Below are positions 1-7,086 of a stretch of DNA of 42,808 nucleotides, one piece after another (positions within the stretch are counted from its first letter, which is position 1; each line of letters opens with the position of its first letter). Origin of the DNA: DASUFP01 sp036274495. Lineage in GTDB: Bacteria; Bacteroidota; Bacteroidia; AKYH767-A; OLB10. A program made the translations under genes and the position numbers. The notes beneath the pieces are model-generated. The model searched no databases and was not told the DNA's origin. It was given only the letters and a program-made list of their open reading frames with translations. Where the stretch lies: assembly GCA_036274495.1 (NCBI GenBank), contig DASUFP010000058.1:1-42808 (forward strand), written 5' to 3'.

Positions 1-1
1 C

Positions 2-1027
2 ACTTTATATCTGGCCACACGTCTCGGCCTCGACTCTAAATGGAATTTTGATACACACACCGATCTATTACGAATCGAATGGGAACGCGATCCCCAACTT
101 AAATTGGGATTTATAAATGTAAATCTGAAAAAGCCTATTGAAAAAATACTCACCGATAAAGAGTCCAGCATCACCGCTCAGGCAGATGATGCATTAGGCA
201 AACTGATTAAAACCAGAAATATTGTATCCAAGCTGTGGCTCGATCTGCAAAAACCTATTCTCATAAATAAACCCAATACAAAAGTCTGGCTGAAAGCCTA
301 TGCAACAGGACTTACAGGTGTGTTGCTCGATAACGACCCCGATCAGATCAGTCTTCAGCTTGAACTGAAAGCATACGTAAGAACCATCCTCGAAGGAGAA
401 CGGATCCCCGGGTCAAATGAGGAACTACCCGATTTTCAACGTAAGACCACCGACAACGACAGCCTCATCATCTACATACATACAATTGCTCCATTTGACA
501 AAATAAATGCTCTGCTTAACAAAGAGCTCAACAAGATGCCACTGGAAGCCAGGGGATTTTCTACTACAATTCATAAAGTTCGTATGTATGGTACCGACAA
601 GGGAATAGCTGTTGAATTAAAAACCAAAGGCGATGTCGATGGCACCTTTTATGCCGAAGGTACCCCTGTATTTGATCCTGTAACAAAAACCATTTCTGTT
701 AAGGATCTCCATTTTACTGTTTCCTCCGAAAATATTCTGCTGAACTCAGCTGACTGGTTCCTGCATTCAACAGTAATGGAGGAACTTGCCTCAAAACTGG
801 TGTTTAATACTTCCACGCTGGTAGGAAAACTGCCTGCGCTCATTTCCAACGGCATCGAAAAAGGAAAATCGGGTGAAAAAATGAATGTTACCGTAGAACA
901 GCTGGATGTGACTCCCTATACTATTTTAACAACTAAAACCGATATACAAATCATTATCAGAGCATCGGGTAAAGCAGATATTGAACTGGAGAAAAAAGTA
1001 TTTGAGAAAAAGAAAAAAGGAGTATAA
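2..1027 (+). CDS. DUF4403 family protein, 5' end outside the window
   Basis: The reading frame is open from base 2 without a stop, so the gene starts upstream of the window and only its C-terminal ~341 residues are seen. The TTG at 104 is not a convincing start because coding-like sequence continues before it. The visible part alternates charged and hydrophobic residues as in beta-rich proteins and ends in a lysine-rich tail (EKKVFEKKKKGV). I assign it to DUF4403, a Bacteroidota/Proteobacteria family of unknown function, probably envelope-located, from its overall pattern, including repeated amphipathic strands and a 'tkTDIQI.I.ASGKADI' ending. It converges with the pspC gene across a shared terminator. 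The family call is moderately sure and the function is unknown. Confidence 0.65.
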   Translation, partial: TLYLATRLGLDSKWNFDTHTDLLRIEWERDPQLKLGFINVNLKKPIEKILTDKESSITAQADDALGKLIKTRNIVSKLWLDLQKPILINKPNTKVWLKAYATGLTGVLLDNDPDQISLQLELKAYVRTILEGERIPGSNEELPDFQRKTTDNDSLIIYIHTIAPFDKINALLNKELNKMPLEARGFSTTIHKVRMYGTDKGIAVELKTKGDVDGTFYAEGTPVFDPVTKTISVKDLHFTVSSENILLNSADWFLHSTVMEELASKLVFNTSTLVGKLPALISNGIEKGKSGEKMNVTVEQLDVTPYTILTTKTDIQIIIRASGKADIELEKKVFEKKKKGV

Positions 1028-1111
1028 ATATTGCCGTTGATCAAACGTACTGTCACGGAAAGTTTTTTATTGAAACGGGAACACATTAGAAGCAACATAA
1101 ATTTTTTATAT

Positions 1112-1140
1112 AAAAAAAGCCGGACATACATCCGGCTTTC
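1112..1140 (-). terminator. Intrinsic terminator between convergent genes
   Basis: The hairpin AAAGCCGGA-CATACA-TCCGGCTTT is followed on the minus strand by an uninterrupted run of seven T. It lies 27 bp past the pspC stop on that strand. The plus strand has only CTTTCC after the stem, so it is best as a terminator for padR-pspC but may also stop DUF4403 transcripts. Confidence 0.8.
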
Positions 1141-1166
1141 CTGCACTCAGAAACAAAAAACCAACC

Positions 1167-2876
1167 TTATTTTTTTCTCTTCGACTTAATGTTAATTCCG
1201 TTGTCGTTGATCTGAATATCGAGTTTTTTTCCGTCAAGATTCAGCACAGTATCTTCCTCACTGTCGGCACCTATTACTTTTACCCCGTTATCATCAATGC
1301 GGATGTTGACGTCTTTATGAACGGCTCTCCTGCCCCTGTTGTGTAAGTTGCATCCTATACATTCGAGGCCGTTAGGTGTCATGGTCCATGTTTTTCCCAC
1401 CATATCCCCGTCATAGGTGTTGGTCACATTTTCGATGTCGTAAATCAGGCGATCCATATCTTCAGACAGGTGTACACTTTTACCCTCAGGAACTTTCAGC
1501 ACCAGTTTAATCGACTGTCCCCGGTACATCGATCCTTTAGGGATCAGAAAAGTTTCATCAAAAAGTAGAGTGTTACCGTTCTGTGTTATTTTGTAATCAA
1601 GATCGCGTGCATTCCGGATAGCATCCTGCCGGTTTTTACCCCTCGATTGCGACATCTGTACAAGTTCAAATGCATCAGAATTAGAGCGGACAATATCCAG
1701 CGTTACACTTTCGATGCGGATGGTATCGGAACCAGTGGTAACAGCCCACGGGTCGTTGATCCGGTGGTTGTTTACCAGGTACCAGTCTTTACCATTGCCG
1801 TCGTTTAACACCACATCCAGGTTCAGCGTATCGCTTGTTAACGGAGCAACCGGAATTTCGGTACGCTGCGTTTCTCTTGACCTGAATTCGGAAGCAACGG
1901 AACTCACTACATAAATCGATAACACCAAACCAACTATCCAGAGTGCCAGTGCTGTCCAACCGACAAAACGGTCGGGTGTTTTTATTTTAAACAATGATCT
2001 TACGGAACGATATACCACATACAGAATAGGAATGCCAATTACTAAAAAGGCACCCAGTAACGAAAATGTTTGTTGCCAGGGATAGAGGAACAAATCCGTA
2101 ATAAAGAACGGAATAGAAATACTCCCGACTCCAATGATCGCAAGGAACGCGAGTCCGAATGCAATAAGGACCAAAACTCCTATTGCAATAAAGATTGCTG
2201 ACAGTACTTTTCCGATTACCCTGAAAAACCCTACAAACAGTTCGCCCAATGCATCCACAAAGCGGGCAGGCATGCTTTGTGGTTCATCCTCCTTTTCGGA
2301 CTGATAGGTTCTGGTGATATTCGAAATATTAACCTTTTCACCTTTCATCTCCAGCTTTTCGGTAGTGGTTTTTGCTTTTGGCATAATAACCATTAACAAA
2401 ATATAGAGGAGGAAACCGGTTCCGAAAACAAAGAACGAAATGGCAAATCCGAGTCGCAGCCACAACGGATCAAATCCGAGATAATGGCTGATGCCGCTGC
2501 AAACACCACCTACTACCCTGTCGTCGGGATCGCGGTACAAACGGCGGTAGGCTTTTCGTTCCGAACGGGATGCAGATGCAGATTCAGCTTGAGGACCTGC
2601 CGTTTCTTCCCCTTCCGGCGCAAACTGTTCAGGTTTACCCATAATGTTGATCACATGTTCAACATCAGAAATCAGGATTACCTGTTTTCCATTGGTGATT
2701 CTTTCCTGAAACATTTCACCAATGCGGCTCTCAATGTCCTGGATAATCTCATCCCGGCCATCGGATGTTGTGAAGTAACCACGAATGGATTCGAGGTAAT
2801 TGTTGAGTTTTTCATATGCATGTTCTTCAATGTGAAAAACGATGCCACCGATATTAACGGATAATGTCTTGTTCAT
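1167..2876 (-). CDS. PspC domain-containing membrane protein
   Basis: A 569-aa membrane protein. Residues 1-90 form a soluble charged N-terminal part. Residues about 111-168 are a PspC domain (RRLYRDPDDRVVGGVCSGI, then a hydrophobic pair ending in IMPKA). Several more membrane segments lie between about 215 and 345. The remaining ~220 residues are beta-rich and end in KSKRKK. PspC proteins belong to the phage-shock/envelope-stress response, where they sit in the inner membrane and sense or relay damage. The start ATG overlaps the padR stop (TAATG), so translation is probably coupled. The long PspC plus C-terminal domain fused form with an upstream PadR gene is common in Bacteroidota. Whether it acts in a true Psp response is inference. 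Confidence 0.88.
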   Translation of the reverse strand: MNKTLSVNIGGIVFHIEEHAYEKLNNYLESIRGYFTTSDGRDEIIQDIESRIGEMFQERITNGKQVILISDVEHVINIMGKPEQFAPEGEETAGPQAESASASRSERKAYRRLYRDPDDRVVGGVCSGISHYLGFDPLWLRLGFAISFFVFGTGFLLYILLMVIMPKAKTTTEKLEMKGEKVNISNITRTYQSEKEDEPQSMPARFVDALGELFVGFFRVIGKVLSAIFIAIGVLVLIAFGLAFLAIIGVGSISIPFFITDLFLYPWQQTFSLLGAFLVIGIPILYVVYRSVRSLFKIKTPDRFVGWTALALWIVGLVLSIYVVSSVASEFRSRETQRTEIPVAPLTSDTLNLDVVLNDGNGKDWYLVNNHRINDPWAVTTGSDTIRIESVTLDIVRSNSDAFELVQMSQSRGKNRQDAIRNARDLDYKITQNGNTLLFDETFLIPKGSMYRGQSIKLVLKVPEGKSVHLSEDMDRLIYDIENVTNTYDGDMVGKTWTMTPNGLECIGCNLHNRGRRAVHKDVNIRIDDNGVKVIGADSEEDTVLNLDGKKLDIQINDNGINIKSKRKK

Positions 2877-3211
2877 TAGGCAGTGTGTTTGGCGGTTTTA
2901 TTTACGGCTTCAACCAGTTCATCCCAGGTTACCCTGAGTTCTTTTAGAAATTCTTCTCCGAGCGGAGTCAGTTTGTAATACTTACGGGGTGGTCCCGAAG
3001 AGGACTCCACCCAAGTATAAGATAACAGGCCGGCATTTTTGAGCCGGGTAAGGAGCGGGTACAGGGTTCCCTCCACCACGATAAGTTTAGCCTCTTTCAT
3101 CTTACTGATGATGTCAGACGGATAAATCTCACCCTGGGATATTATGGAGAGAATGCAGAACTCCAGCACCCCTTTCCTCATTTGCGCCTGTGTATTTTCC
3201 AGGTTTCCCAC
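2876..3211 (-). CDS. PadR family transcriptional regulator
   Basis: A 111-aa winged-helix protein with the PadR signature: MRKGVLEFCILSII, then YPSDIISKMKEA, VVEGTLYPLLTRLKNAGLL and GPPRKYYKLTPLG. It is a short, single-domain PadR-s2 type. The start is taken as GTG at 3211 (MGNLENTQAQMRKG...) because homologues usually carry this ~10-residue N-terminal arm; the internal ATG at 3181 would remove it. It is co-transcribed with, and overlaps by one base, the pspC gene, which is its likely target. A matching promoter with an overlapping inverted repeat lies upstream, suggesting autoregulation. Confidence 0.9.
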   Translation of the reverse strand: MGNLENTQAQMRKGVLEFCILSIISQGEIYPSDIISKMKEAKLIVVEGTLYPLLTRLKNAGLLSYTWVESSSGPPRKYYKLTPLGEEFLKELRVTWDELVEAVNKTAKHTA

Positions 3212-3267
3212 GTGTTCGTTGTTTAATTGTTCGACGTACTTATATCGGCCTTTCCGATTTTGTTACA

Positions 3268-3309
3268 CAAAGATATATTTATTCGAAGGTACTTTGCAAT
3301 ACATAGTAC
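3268..3309 (-). promoter_or_regulatory. padR-pspC promoter with candidate PadR operator
   Basis: On the minus strand TTG (3297-3299), a 21-bp spacer and TATCTTTG (3268-3275) match the Bacteroidota promoter consensus TTG-N17-23-TAnnTTTG. An inverted repeat GTACT-N11-AGTAC (3289-3309) covers the upstream TTG element. That is the place expected for an autorepressor such as PadR. The promoter is well supported; the operator is inferred. Confidence 0.65.
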
Positions 3310-3407
3310 TATTTTTATTTTAAATTTCTTATATACGGCAACGATTAACCACTTTACACCACTCCTAACTTATTAACAACTAAGCGGTTATGTCATTTTG
3401 GCAGGGC

Positions 3408-3440
3408 AAAAAAAAATACACCACATTTTGATGTGATGTA
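3408..3440 (-). terminator. Strong intrinsic terminator, minus strand
   Basis: TACA-c-CACAT / ATGTG-a-TGTA forms a 10-bp stem with one mismatch and a TTTG loop. On the minus strand it is followed by nine T. No protein gene ends here on the minus strand, and the transposase has its own terminator at 3936-3965. It therefore points to a separate minus-strand transcript lying between 3441 and about 3665. Confidence 0.75.
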
Positions 3441-3665
3441 TCAAAAAAAGGACTTTTTGAGTTACAAAAACGTTAAAAAAATTCCTTTTTCACTAAGTAA
3501 ATTTACAACGTGCTATCAGAATATGTAGCAACCGCCTGCAGCGGTGCAAATAGAAGGTTATCTCAATAATAACCGGAACACGTTGCCAACCCGTTAAAAC
3601 CCCTTCTTTGGATTCCCGCCACACAAACCAATGTGGAGCATGGGACTGAGGCGGGGGTTTTGCTT
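3408..3665 (-). ncRNA. Candidate structured non-coding RNA (~255 nt)
   Basis: No credible ORF is present, but the segment is full of pairing. There is a G/C-rich 5' hairpin (CCGCC 3616-3620 with GGCGG 3650-3654) enclosed by AAAACCC (3596-3602) and GGGTTTT (3655-3661). There is also a long-range helix CAACGTG (3506-3512) with CACGTTG (3579-3585). That helix encloses two hairpins, ACCGC-ctgca-GCGGT (3531-3545) and GGTTAT-N7-ATAACC (3556-3574). On the minus strand a -7 element sits immediately upstream (3670-3677) and a nine-T terminator lies downstream (3408-3440), which fixes the likely strand. The helices alone are compatible with either strand, and GGGGTTTT could also act as a terminator on the plus strand. 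The family is not recognised; a 6S-type RNA or a transposon-derived structured end are alternatives. Confidence 0.5.
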
Positions 3666-3669
3666 TATA

Positions 3670-3677
3670 CAAATATA
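3670..3677 (-). promoter_or_regulatory. -7 promoter element for the candidate ncRNA
   Basis: TATATTTG on the minus strand matches TAnnTTTG exactly. It would start transcription near 3663-3665, just where the first helix of the structured region begins. No exact TTG is found 17-23 bp upstream (only T-rich sequence), so the call rests on the -7 box and position. Confidence 0.4.
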
Positions 3678-3935
3678 AATGAAAATAAGGACGAAAAAAA
3701 ATATTTTTTCAACATTTATTTTAGCATTTACGCCCTTTAAATTGCTAAAATAAGGGTTTAAATCAATAAAATCAAGCGGGTTTTAAAAACCCATTGACAT
3801 ACAAATCAATTATTTCTAAATTTGTTAGACTCTCTAAATGAGATATCTATAGTAAATGCGATTTTCATGTAAATGGTTCAGTTTTCAACTGGGCTTTCAG
3901 GAGATGGTACTATTGTACTTCTTACTGCACTGATT
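3678..3935. other. AT-rich non-coding spacer
   Basis: No ORF of note on either strand. The sequence is A/T-rich. It contains CAGTTTTCAACTG (3889-ish) and a short G/C-containing stretch near 3893-3915 that could be an end of the insertion sequence, but no matching inverted copy was found on the far side of the transposase. Confidence 0.4.
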
Positions 3936-3965
3936 AAAAGGGCTAACAAAATTGTTAGCCCTTTT
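3936..3965 (-). terminator. Bidirectional intrinsic terminator after the transposase
   Basis: AAAAGGGCTAACA-AAAT-TGTTAGCCCTTTT is a perfect 13-bp inverted repeat with a four-base loop. It begins 3 bp beyond the transposase stop codon and carries a T run on both strands. It should end transposase transcripts and also shield the transposase from transcription entering from the left. Confidence 0.85.
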
Positions 3966-3968
3966 GCT

Positions 3969-4952
3969 TTACTTTTCTGAGTGCCAGTTTTTGGATTTCG
4001 GAGTTGGCCTGCTTACCAATTGGTCCCATTTTAACCTGCCGTTACAGCGTTTTAGGGCGCTTAAAAATCGTTGTTCTTCTGATTGTGTTCGGGTGTCATA
4101 TCTGAATGTAAACTCACTCAAATAAGATTGAAGGTGCTTTCCGCTCAATTGATGGTATGTACCATAAACACACCTTTTAACTACTGACCAATAGTTTTCA
4201 ATGGTATTGGTATGGGCATCGGCAATAGTCCAAACCTTTGCCGAGTGGTTTACCTGATCATGTAGATAAGTCCATTTTAAGGTAGAATAAGCATAATGTT
4301 CATCGGTTATTACTCTGACATTGGGGTCAACTCTCTGAATGATTAACGGCTTAAGGGTTTCTAAATTGGCTCTGTGTACGTGTTCCGTGTAGACCTTACC
4401 CCCTCTTTGAATGATTCCAACGACCATATGTTTATCTATTATTGGAGAGGGTTTTTCAATCACATCGTTGACATTCTGTTTCCTGACTTTTTTGTGACCG
4501 TGTCTGTTTACGTCCTTCCCTCCAATATAGCATTCATCAACCTCAACGATTCCCTCATTAAACAACATTCCTGGCGCCTTCTCTGTAACCAATTCCCTTA
4601 TTCTATGCAGTACAAACCAACTTGATTTTTGACTAATCCCTAAATCGCGCGCTAATTGGTGGCTTGATGTACCTTTCTTTCGGGATAGGCACAAATACAT
4701 AGCAATAAACCACTTGTTTAAGGGTAGTTTAGTATTTTCAAAGAATGTTCCGGTGGTTATTGAAAATCTGCTCTTGCAATCCCCGCACTTATACTTACCG
4801 TATCCCTTGCATACGTAACATTTAACGCTCCCACAATGCACACAAACGGGTTTACCTTCTGGCCATCTCAACTGAGCCAAATGGTCAACACAGCGCTGTT
4901 TACTGCTGAAATAGGTGGTTAATTGAAGTAAGGAGTTAAATTTAGTTTTCAT
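3969..4952 (-). CDS. IS1595-type (ISXO2-like) transposase
   Basis: A 327-aa transposase that appears intact. The N-terminal zinc ribbon (CVHCGSVKCYVCKGYG then YKCGDC, residues ~37-60) is typical of IS1595 family enzymes. The ISXO2-like catalytic domain follows: VEVDECYIGGK (first Asp), RVITDEHYAY (second Asp), and a HTNTIENYWSVVKR block supplying the Asn/Glu position. The enzyme would cut and rejoin the element ends in DNA. The start at 4952 is an ATG preceded by a 17-bp operator-like repeat and, 36 bp upstream, the stop of a tiny RHH gene. Terminal inverted repeats could not be defined, so the element borders are unknown. The gene has no frameshift, so the element may still be active. Confidence 0.92.
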   Translation of the reverse strand: MKTKFNSLLQLTTYFSSKQRCVDHLAQLRWPEGKPVCVHCGSVKCYVCKGYGKYKCGDCKSRFSITTGTFFENTKLPLNKWFIAMYLCLSRKKGTSSHQLARDLGISQKSSWFVLHRIRELVTEKAPGMLFNEGIVEVDECYIGGKDVNRHGHKKVRKQNVNDVIEKPSPIIDKHMVVGIIQRGGKVYTEHVHRANLETLKPLIIQRVDPNVRVITDEHYAYSTLKWTYLHDQVNHSAKVWTIADAHTNTIENYWSVVKRCVYGTYHQLSGKHLQSYLSEFTFRYDTRTQSEEQRFLSALKRCNGRLKWDQLVSRPTPKSKNWHSEK

Positions 4953-4954
4953 CG

Positions 4955-4971
4955 TATTACATTGTATTACA
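4955..4971 (-). promoter_or_regulatory. Operator-like repeat upstream of the transposase
   Basis: The minus strand reads TGTAATACAATGTAATA, two TGTAAT units 10 bp apart. It differs at only two of 17 positions from the copy at 5136-5152 in front of the RHH gene. Direct repeats on one face of the helix suit ribbon-helix-helix repressors. It lies between the RHH stop and the transposase start. Confidence 0.6.
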
Positions 4972-4988
4972 CAAAGGGTAAAAAAATA

Positions 4989-5126
4989 TCACTTTAGCAT
5001 TCCTGCAAGTTTTTCAAGTTGCAGACGGATAAAGTCACTCAGGGTTCTATGGTCTTTCTCTGCCATTTCCTGAAGGCGTTTTTTGAGTTCCTCGTCTGTT
5101 CTTATTATTATTGTTTCGTTCTTCAT
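4989..5126 (-). CDS. Small ribbon-helix-helix (Arc/CopG-like) protein
   Basis: A 45-aa ORF starting ATG (MKNETIIIRTDEELKKRL...) and ending ...LEKLAGMLK. The pattern is that of a minimal ribbon-helix-helix DNA-binding protein: an N-terminal strand of alternating hydrophobic residues (ETIIIRT), helix A (DEELKKRLQEMAEK), a turn with DHRTLSDFI and helix B (SDFIRLQLEKLA). Such proteins dimerise and bind short direct or inverted repeats in the major groove. A perfect promoter and an operator-like repeat are directly upstream, and a second copy of the repeat lies between this gene and the transposase 36 bp downstream. It is likely a repressor of itself and of the transposase. No toxin partner is visible next to it on the same strand. 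Confidence 0.75.
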   Translation of the reverse strand: MKNETIIIRTDEELKKRLQEMAEKDHRTLSDFIRLQLEKLAGMLK

Positions 5127-5131
5127 GTATG

Positions 5132-5163
5132 CAAATGTAATGCATTGTAATAACAAAAGCAAA
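5132..5163 (-). promoter_or_regulatory. RHH-transposase promoter with embedded operator
   Basis: On the minus strand TTTG (5160-5163), a 20-bp spacer and TACATTTG (5132-5139) give an exact Bacteroidota promoter. The 17-bp repeat TGTAATGCATTGTAATA (plus strand, 5136-5152) covers the -7 box and most of the spacer, so a protein bound there would block RNA polymerase. The divergent 122-aa ORF starts at 5167, so the site could affect it too. Confidence 0.75.
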
Positions 5164-5166
5164 TTT

Positions 5167-5535
5167 ATGGAAACAAAAATTAAGGACTTTATTGAAGAAG
5201 TATCAAGTCAGCCAATTACAAAATATTTCAACTATCCTATTAAAGTTGGAAGAAAAATAATACAATTACCGAATGAAAAATGGTTCTTTCTATTTACAAA
5301 TAATGAAGAATACGCTGTATTTATATTAAAAACTAAGTTTCAAATAATAGCTTGTCAAATATGCCATTACAAAGTTAATATTGATTATGACATTGTCCAT
5401 TTTAGGAATGAAGTGATTTTGTTTTTTCAATCAAAACTATCTGAAGAAAACATAATTGTTAAAGAATTACCAAAAAACAGTCATAACAATCATACATTGA
5501 CCGTTGTTAAACAAATATTTTATAAATATAGTTAG
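5167..5535 (+). CDS. Hypothetical protein, accessory segment
   Basis: A 122-aa ORF beginning at the ATG at 5167 (METKIKDFIEEVSSQPITKYFN...). An in-frame extension back to 5083 would run through the RHH gene and its operator and is rejected. The protein is soluble, rich in Ile, Lys, Asn and Phe, and encoded by very AT-rich DNA. It has no signal peptide, membrane segment or known motif. The Cys-Cys pair in IIACQICHYK (CxxC) is the only notable feature. It is transcribed divergently from the RHH gene, and no clear promoter for it was seen. I do not recognise the family. Confidence 0.5.
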   Translation: METKIKDFIEEVSSQPITKYFNYPIKVGRKIIQLPNEKWFFLFTNNEEYAVFILKTKFQIIACQICHYKVNIDYDIVHFRNEVILFFQSKLSEENIIVKELPKNSHNNHTLTVVKQIFYKYS

Positions 5536-5560
5536 TATAAGTGATATTAATTCAATCTAA

Positions 5561-6004
5561 TTAATCTTCAGATTTAATAATTGAAAGAAATATATAAACA
5601 AATCTCACACTAGTAGAAAGGGCCATTAGAACAATAAAAATAAAAATTATATTTAAGATATACTGTAAATTATCACCTAATAAATTAGTATTTAATATTC
5701 CCAATATTAAACAAGACAAAGTAGCAATTGCGTTAAATTGAATCGCTCTTTTTAAATAATGATAAATTCTAGACATTTCTTTAACTTCTCTGATATATCT
5801 CATAGCAGAATTGTCGATTGCCTGAATTATTGTTAAAATAGTTAAGAAAAACCCCAATAAGGTTACACAAATTGAAACAGTGTTTTGATTTAAAGCGTTT
5901 GCTATTGAATTTATATCTAAATATTGGCCTGACAAGTTTAAAATTACAATACAAATTAGTATTGATGAGACTAGTGGCCAGTACTTTTCAATATATTTAT
6001 TCAT
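5561..6004 (-). CDS. Small four-helix membrane protein, unknown
   Basis: A 147-aa protein with four predicted membrane segments at about residues 11-29, 45-62, 93-111 and 117-139. The loop between helices 2 and 3 is polar and probably cytoplasmic (DNSAMRYIREVKEMSRIYHYLKRA). No enzyme motif is visible. It is the second gene of a two-gene unit: the 289-aa gene ends 13 bp upstream on the same strand. Very AT-rich codon use sets both genes apart from the core genome. The arrangement of a soluble protein plus a small multi-helix membrane protein in an accessory island resembles two-component defence or stress modules with a membrane effector, but nothing in the sequence proves this. Confidence 0.65.
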   Translation of the reverse strand: MNKYIEKYWPLVSSILICIVILNLSGQYLDINSIANALNQNTVSICVTLLGFFLTILTIIQAIDNSAMRYIREVKEMSRIYHYLKRAIQFNAIATLSCLILGILNTNLLGDNLQYILNIIFIFIVLMALSTSVRFVYIFLSIIKSED

Positions 6005-6017
6005 TTGTGTATGATAA

Positions 6018-6887
6018 TTAATTTCTAACTATAGTTCGAATATTATCTCTCTCTTCTAAATATTTTTCTAACAATAAACTTTGTTTTTCTCCAATATATA
6101 TATGATTCTCGTTTCGTTGTCGGTGTAAGTTAATTTCTAAAAATTTACAATCGGTCAACAAATCTATAGATTCAAGTTTTTCATCATGTCCTCGTCTTCC
6201 TTTAATCCTTATTTTGGATACGTTTTTCTTATCCCCCAAAAAACTAGTTATAAGTTGTCTTATTTCTCCAAGGTTTAAATAATTGCGCCCAACACTTGAT
6301 GTAAGTTTTAAATTCATTGTTAAAAAATCAGTGGGCTGTAAGGCTTTTATCATTGAAGTTATAGAATTCATTTGAATTTCTCTTTTAATTTTGCGCTTTA
6401 CAGAATTTGTTACCTCTACCTCTATTTGTTTTATATCTGTCATTTGACGATATTTCCTAAGGGCATCAAGATTTAATACAAAAGATAATTCACACTTTAC
6501 TCCCTTTAATGCTTTTTCTACAATTTCACAAAAACATTTTTCAGAAGGTCCGGTATGTAAAGACTCAAAAGCTAATATATTATTTTCAGTATCTATTAAA
6601 AATGTTGCAGATAAATTAAGTCCATCGTCCTCATCGGAAAATAAATTACTAGTTATCCCGGTTTTTTTATTTACTTTTTGGGGTAAATTCCATATTTGTA
6701 CCAAGTATAATGAACCTAAGAAAATATTGCTTCTTGCCTTTGCAATGCCTCCTTTATATATTTGGACTGGCCCCAATTCTCTTTTGGTTTCCACTTTCCT
6801 AAAGTCTTTGCTTGTGAATCTTTCTATTATTTCTGTGGTTGTACAGCCTTGTAGATTCAATTCATAGATGTAAAACTTTCTTACCAT
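6018..6887 (-). CDS. Unknown 289-aa soluble protein, partner of a membrane protein
   Basis: The gene starts at ATG 6887 (MVRKFYIYELNLQG) and encodes a soluble protein with no signal peptide or membrane segment. The N-terminal part is alpha/beta with a central stretch FLIDTENNILAFESL followed by GPSEKCFCEIVEKAL. The middle has EVEVTNSVKRKIKREI, a basic helix. The C-terminal part contains RIKGRRGHDEKLESIDLL, which is highly charged and could bind nucleic acid. I do not recognise the family. It sits 13 bp upstream of the membrane-protein gene and is very likely co-transcribed with it. Its upstream region is shared with the divergent 40-aa ORF at 6964. A role as sensor or regulator of the membrane partner is speculation. 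Confidence 0.7.
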   Translation of the reverse strand: MVRKFYIYELNLQGCTTTEIIERFTSKDFRKVETKRELGPVQIYKGGIAKARSNIFLGSLYLVQIWNLPQKVNKKTGITSNLFSDEDDGLNLSATFLIDTENNILAFESLHTGPSEKCFCEIVEKALKGVKCELSFVLNLDALRKYRQMTDIKQIEVEVTNSVKRKIKREIQMNSITSMIKALQPTDFLTMNLKLTSSVGRNYLNLGEIRQLITSFLGDKKNVSKIRIKGRRGHDEKLESIDLLTDCKFLEINLHRQRNENHIYIGEKQSLLLEKYLEERDNIRTIVRN

Positions 6888-6930
6888 AATTTTCTTGTTT
6901 ATTATGGTAATAATATGATATTTTTTCTAT

Positions 6931-6960
6931 TTTGACTAAATACACTGAAATGTAGCTTTT
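6931..6960 (+). promoter_or_regulatory. Promoter for the small basic protein
   Basis: TTTG (6931-6934), an 18-bp spacer and TAGCTTTT (6953-6960) match the Bacteroidota consensus except the last base. The -7 box ends three bases before the ATG at 6964, so the transcript would be leaderless or nearly so if this is the real promoter. Confidence 0.5.
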
Positions 6961-6963
6961 AAT

Positions 6964-7086
6964 ATGAGTAAAAAGATTAAAAACTTAAACCTTCACGGTG
7001 ATTTGAATGAGTTGTTGAAGGTGGCTCTGAAGCCCACCAAACCAACAACCAAACCAAAGAAGCGCACCAAGACAAAGAAGAAATAA
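6964..7086 (+). CDS. Small, very basic 40-aa protein
   Basis: The ORF reads MSKKIKNLNLHGDLNELLKV then ALKPTKPTTKPKKRTKTKKK. The first half is a short amphipathic helix. The second half is an unstructured Lys/Thr/Pro tail with no acidic residue, of the kind that binds nucleic acid or acidic surfaces. Support comes from a promoter-like sequence directly upstream, codon use in which the basic tail is written with varied codons rather than a simple repeat, and a hairpin covering its stop codon (7071-7097). It is divergent from the unrecognised two-gene unit. The family is not named here, and it could still be a chance ORF. Confidence 0.55.
   Translation: MSKKIKNLNLHGDLNELLKVALKPTKPTTKPKKRTKTKKK

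Noticed and set aside
3893..5083. Possible inverted-repeat ends of the insertion sequence: GGGCTTTCAGGAGATGG near 3893 and a similar CCATTTCCTGAAGGC near 5065
   Set aside because: The right-hand copy lies inside the RHH coding frame (encoding RLQEMA), so the likeness is probably chance. No target-site duplication was found.
5083..5166. Upstream extension of the 122-aa ORF
   Set aside because: The extra 28 codons would overlap the RHH gene, its promoter and its operator. The ATG at 5167 is the better start.
5561..6004. SLATT or CBASS-type effector assignment for the 147-aa membrane protein
   Set aside because: The four-helix layout is compatible, but no diagnostic motif was recognised and no nucleotide cyclase or kinase lies nearby. 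The name would be invented.
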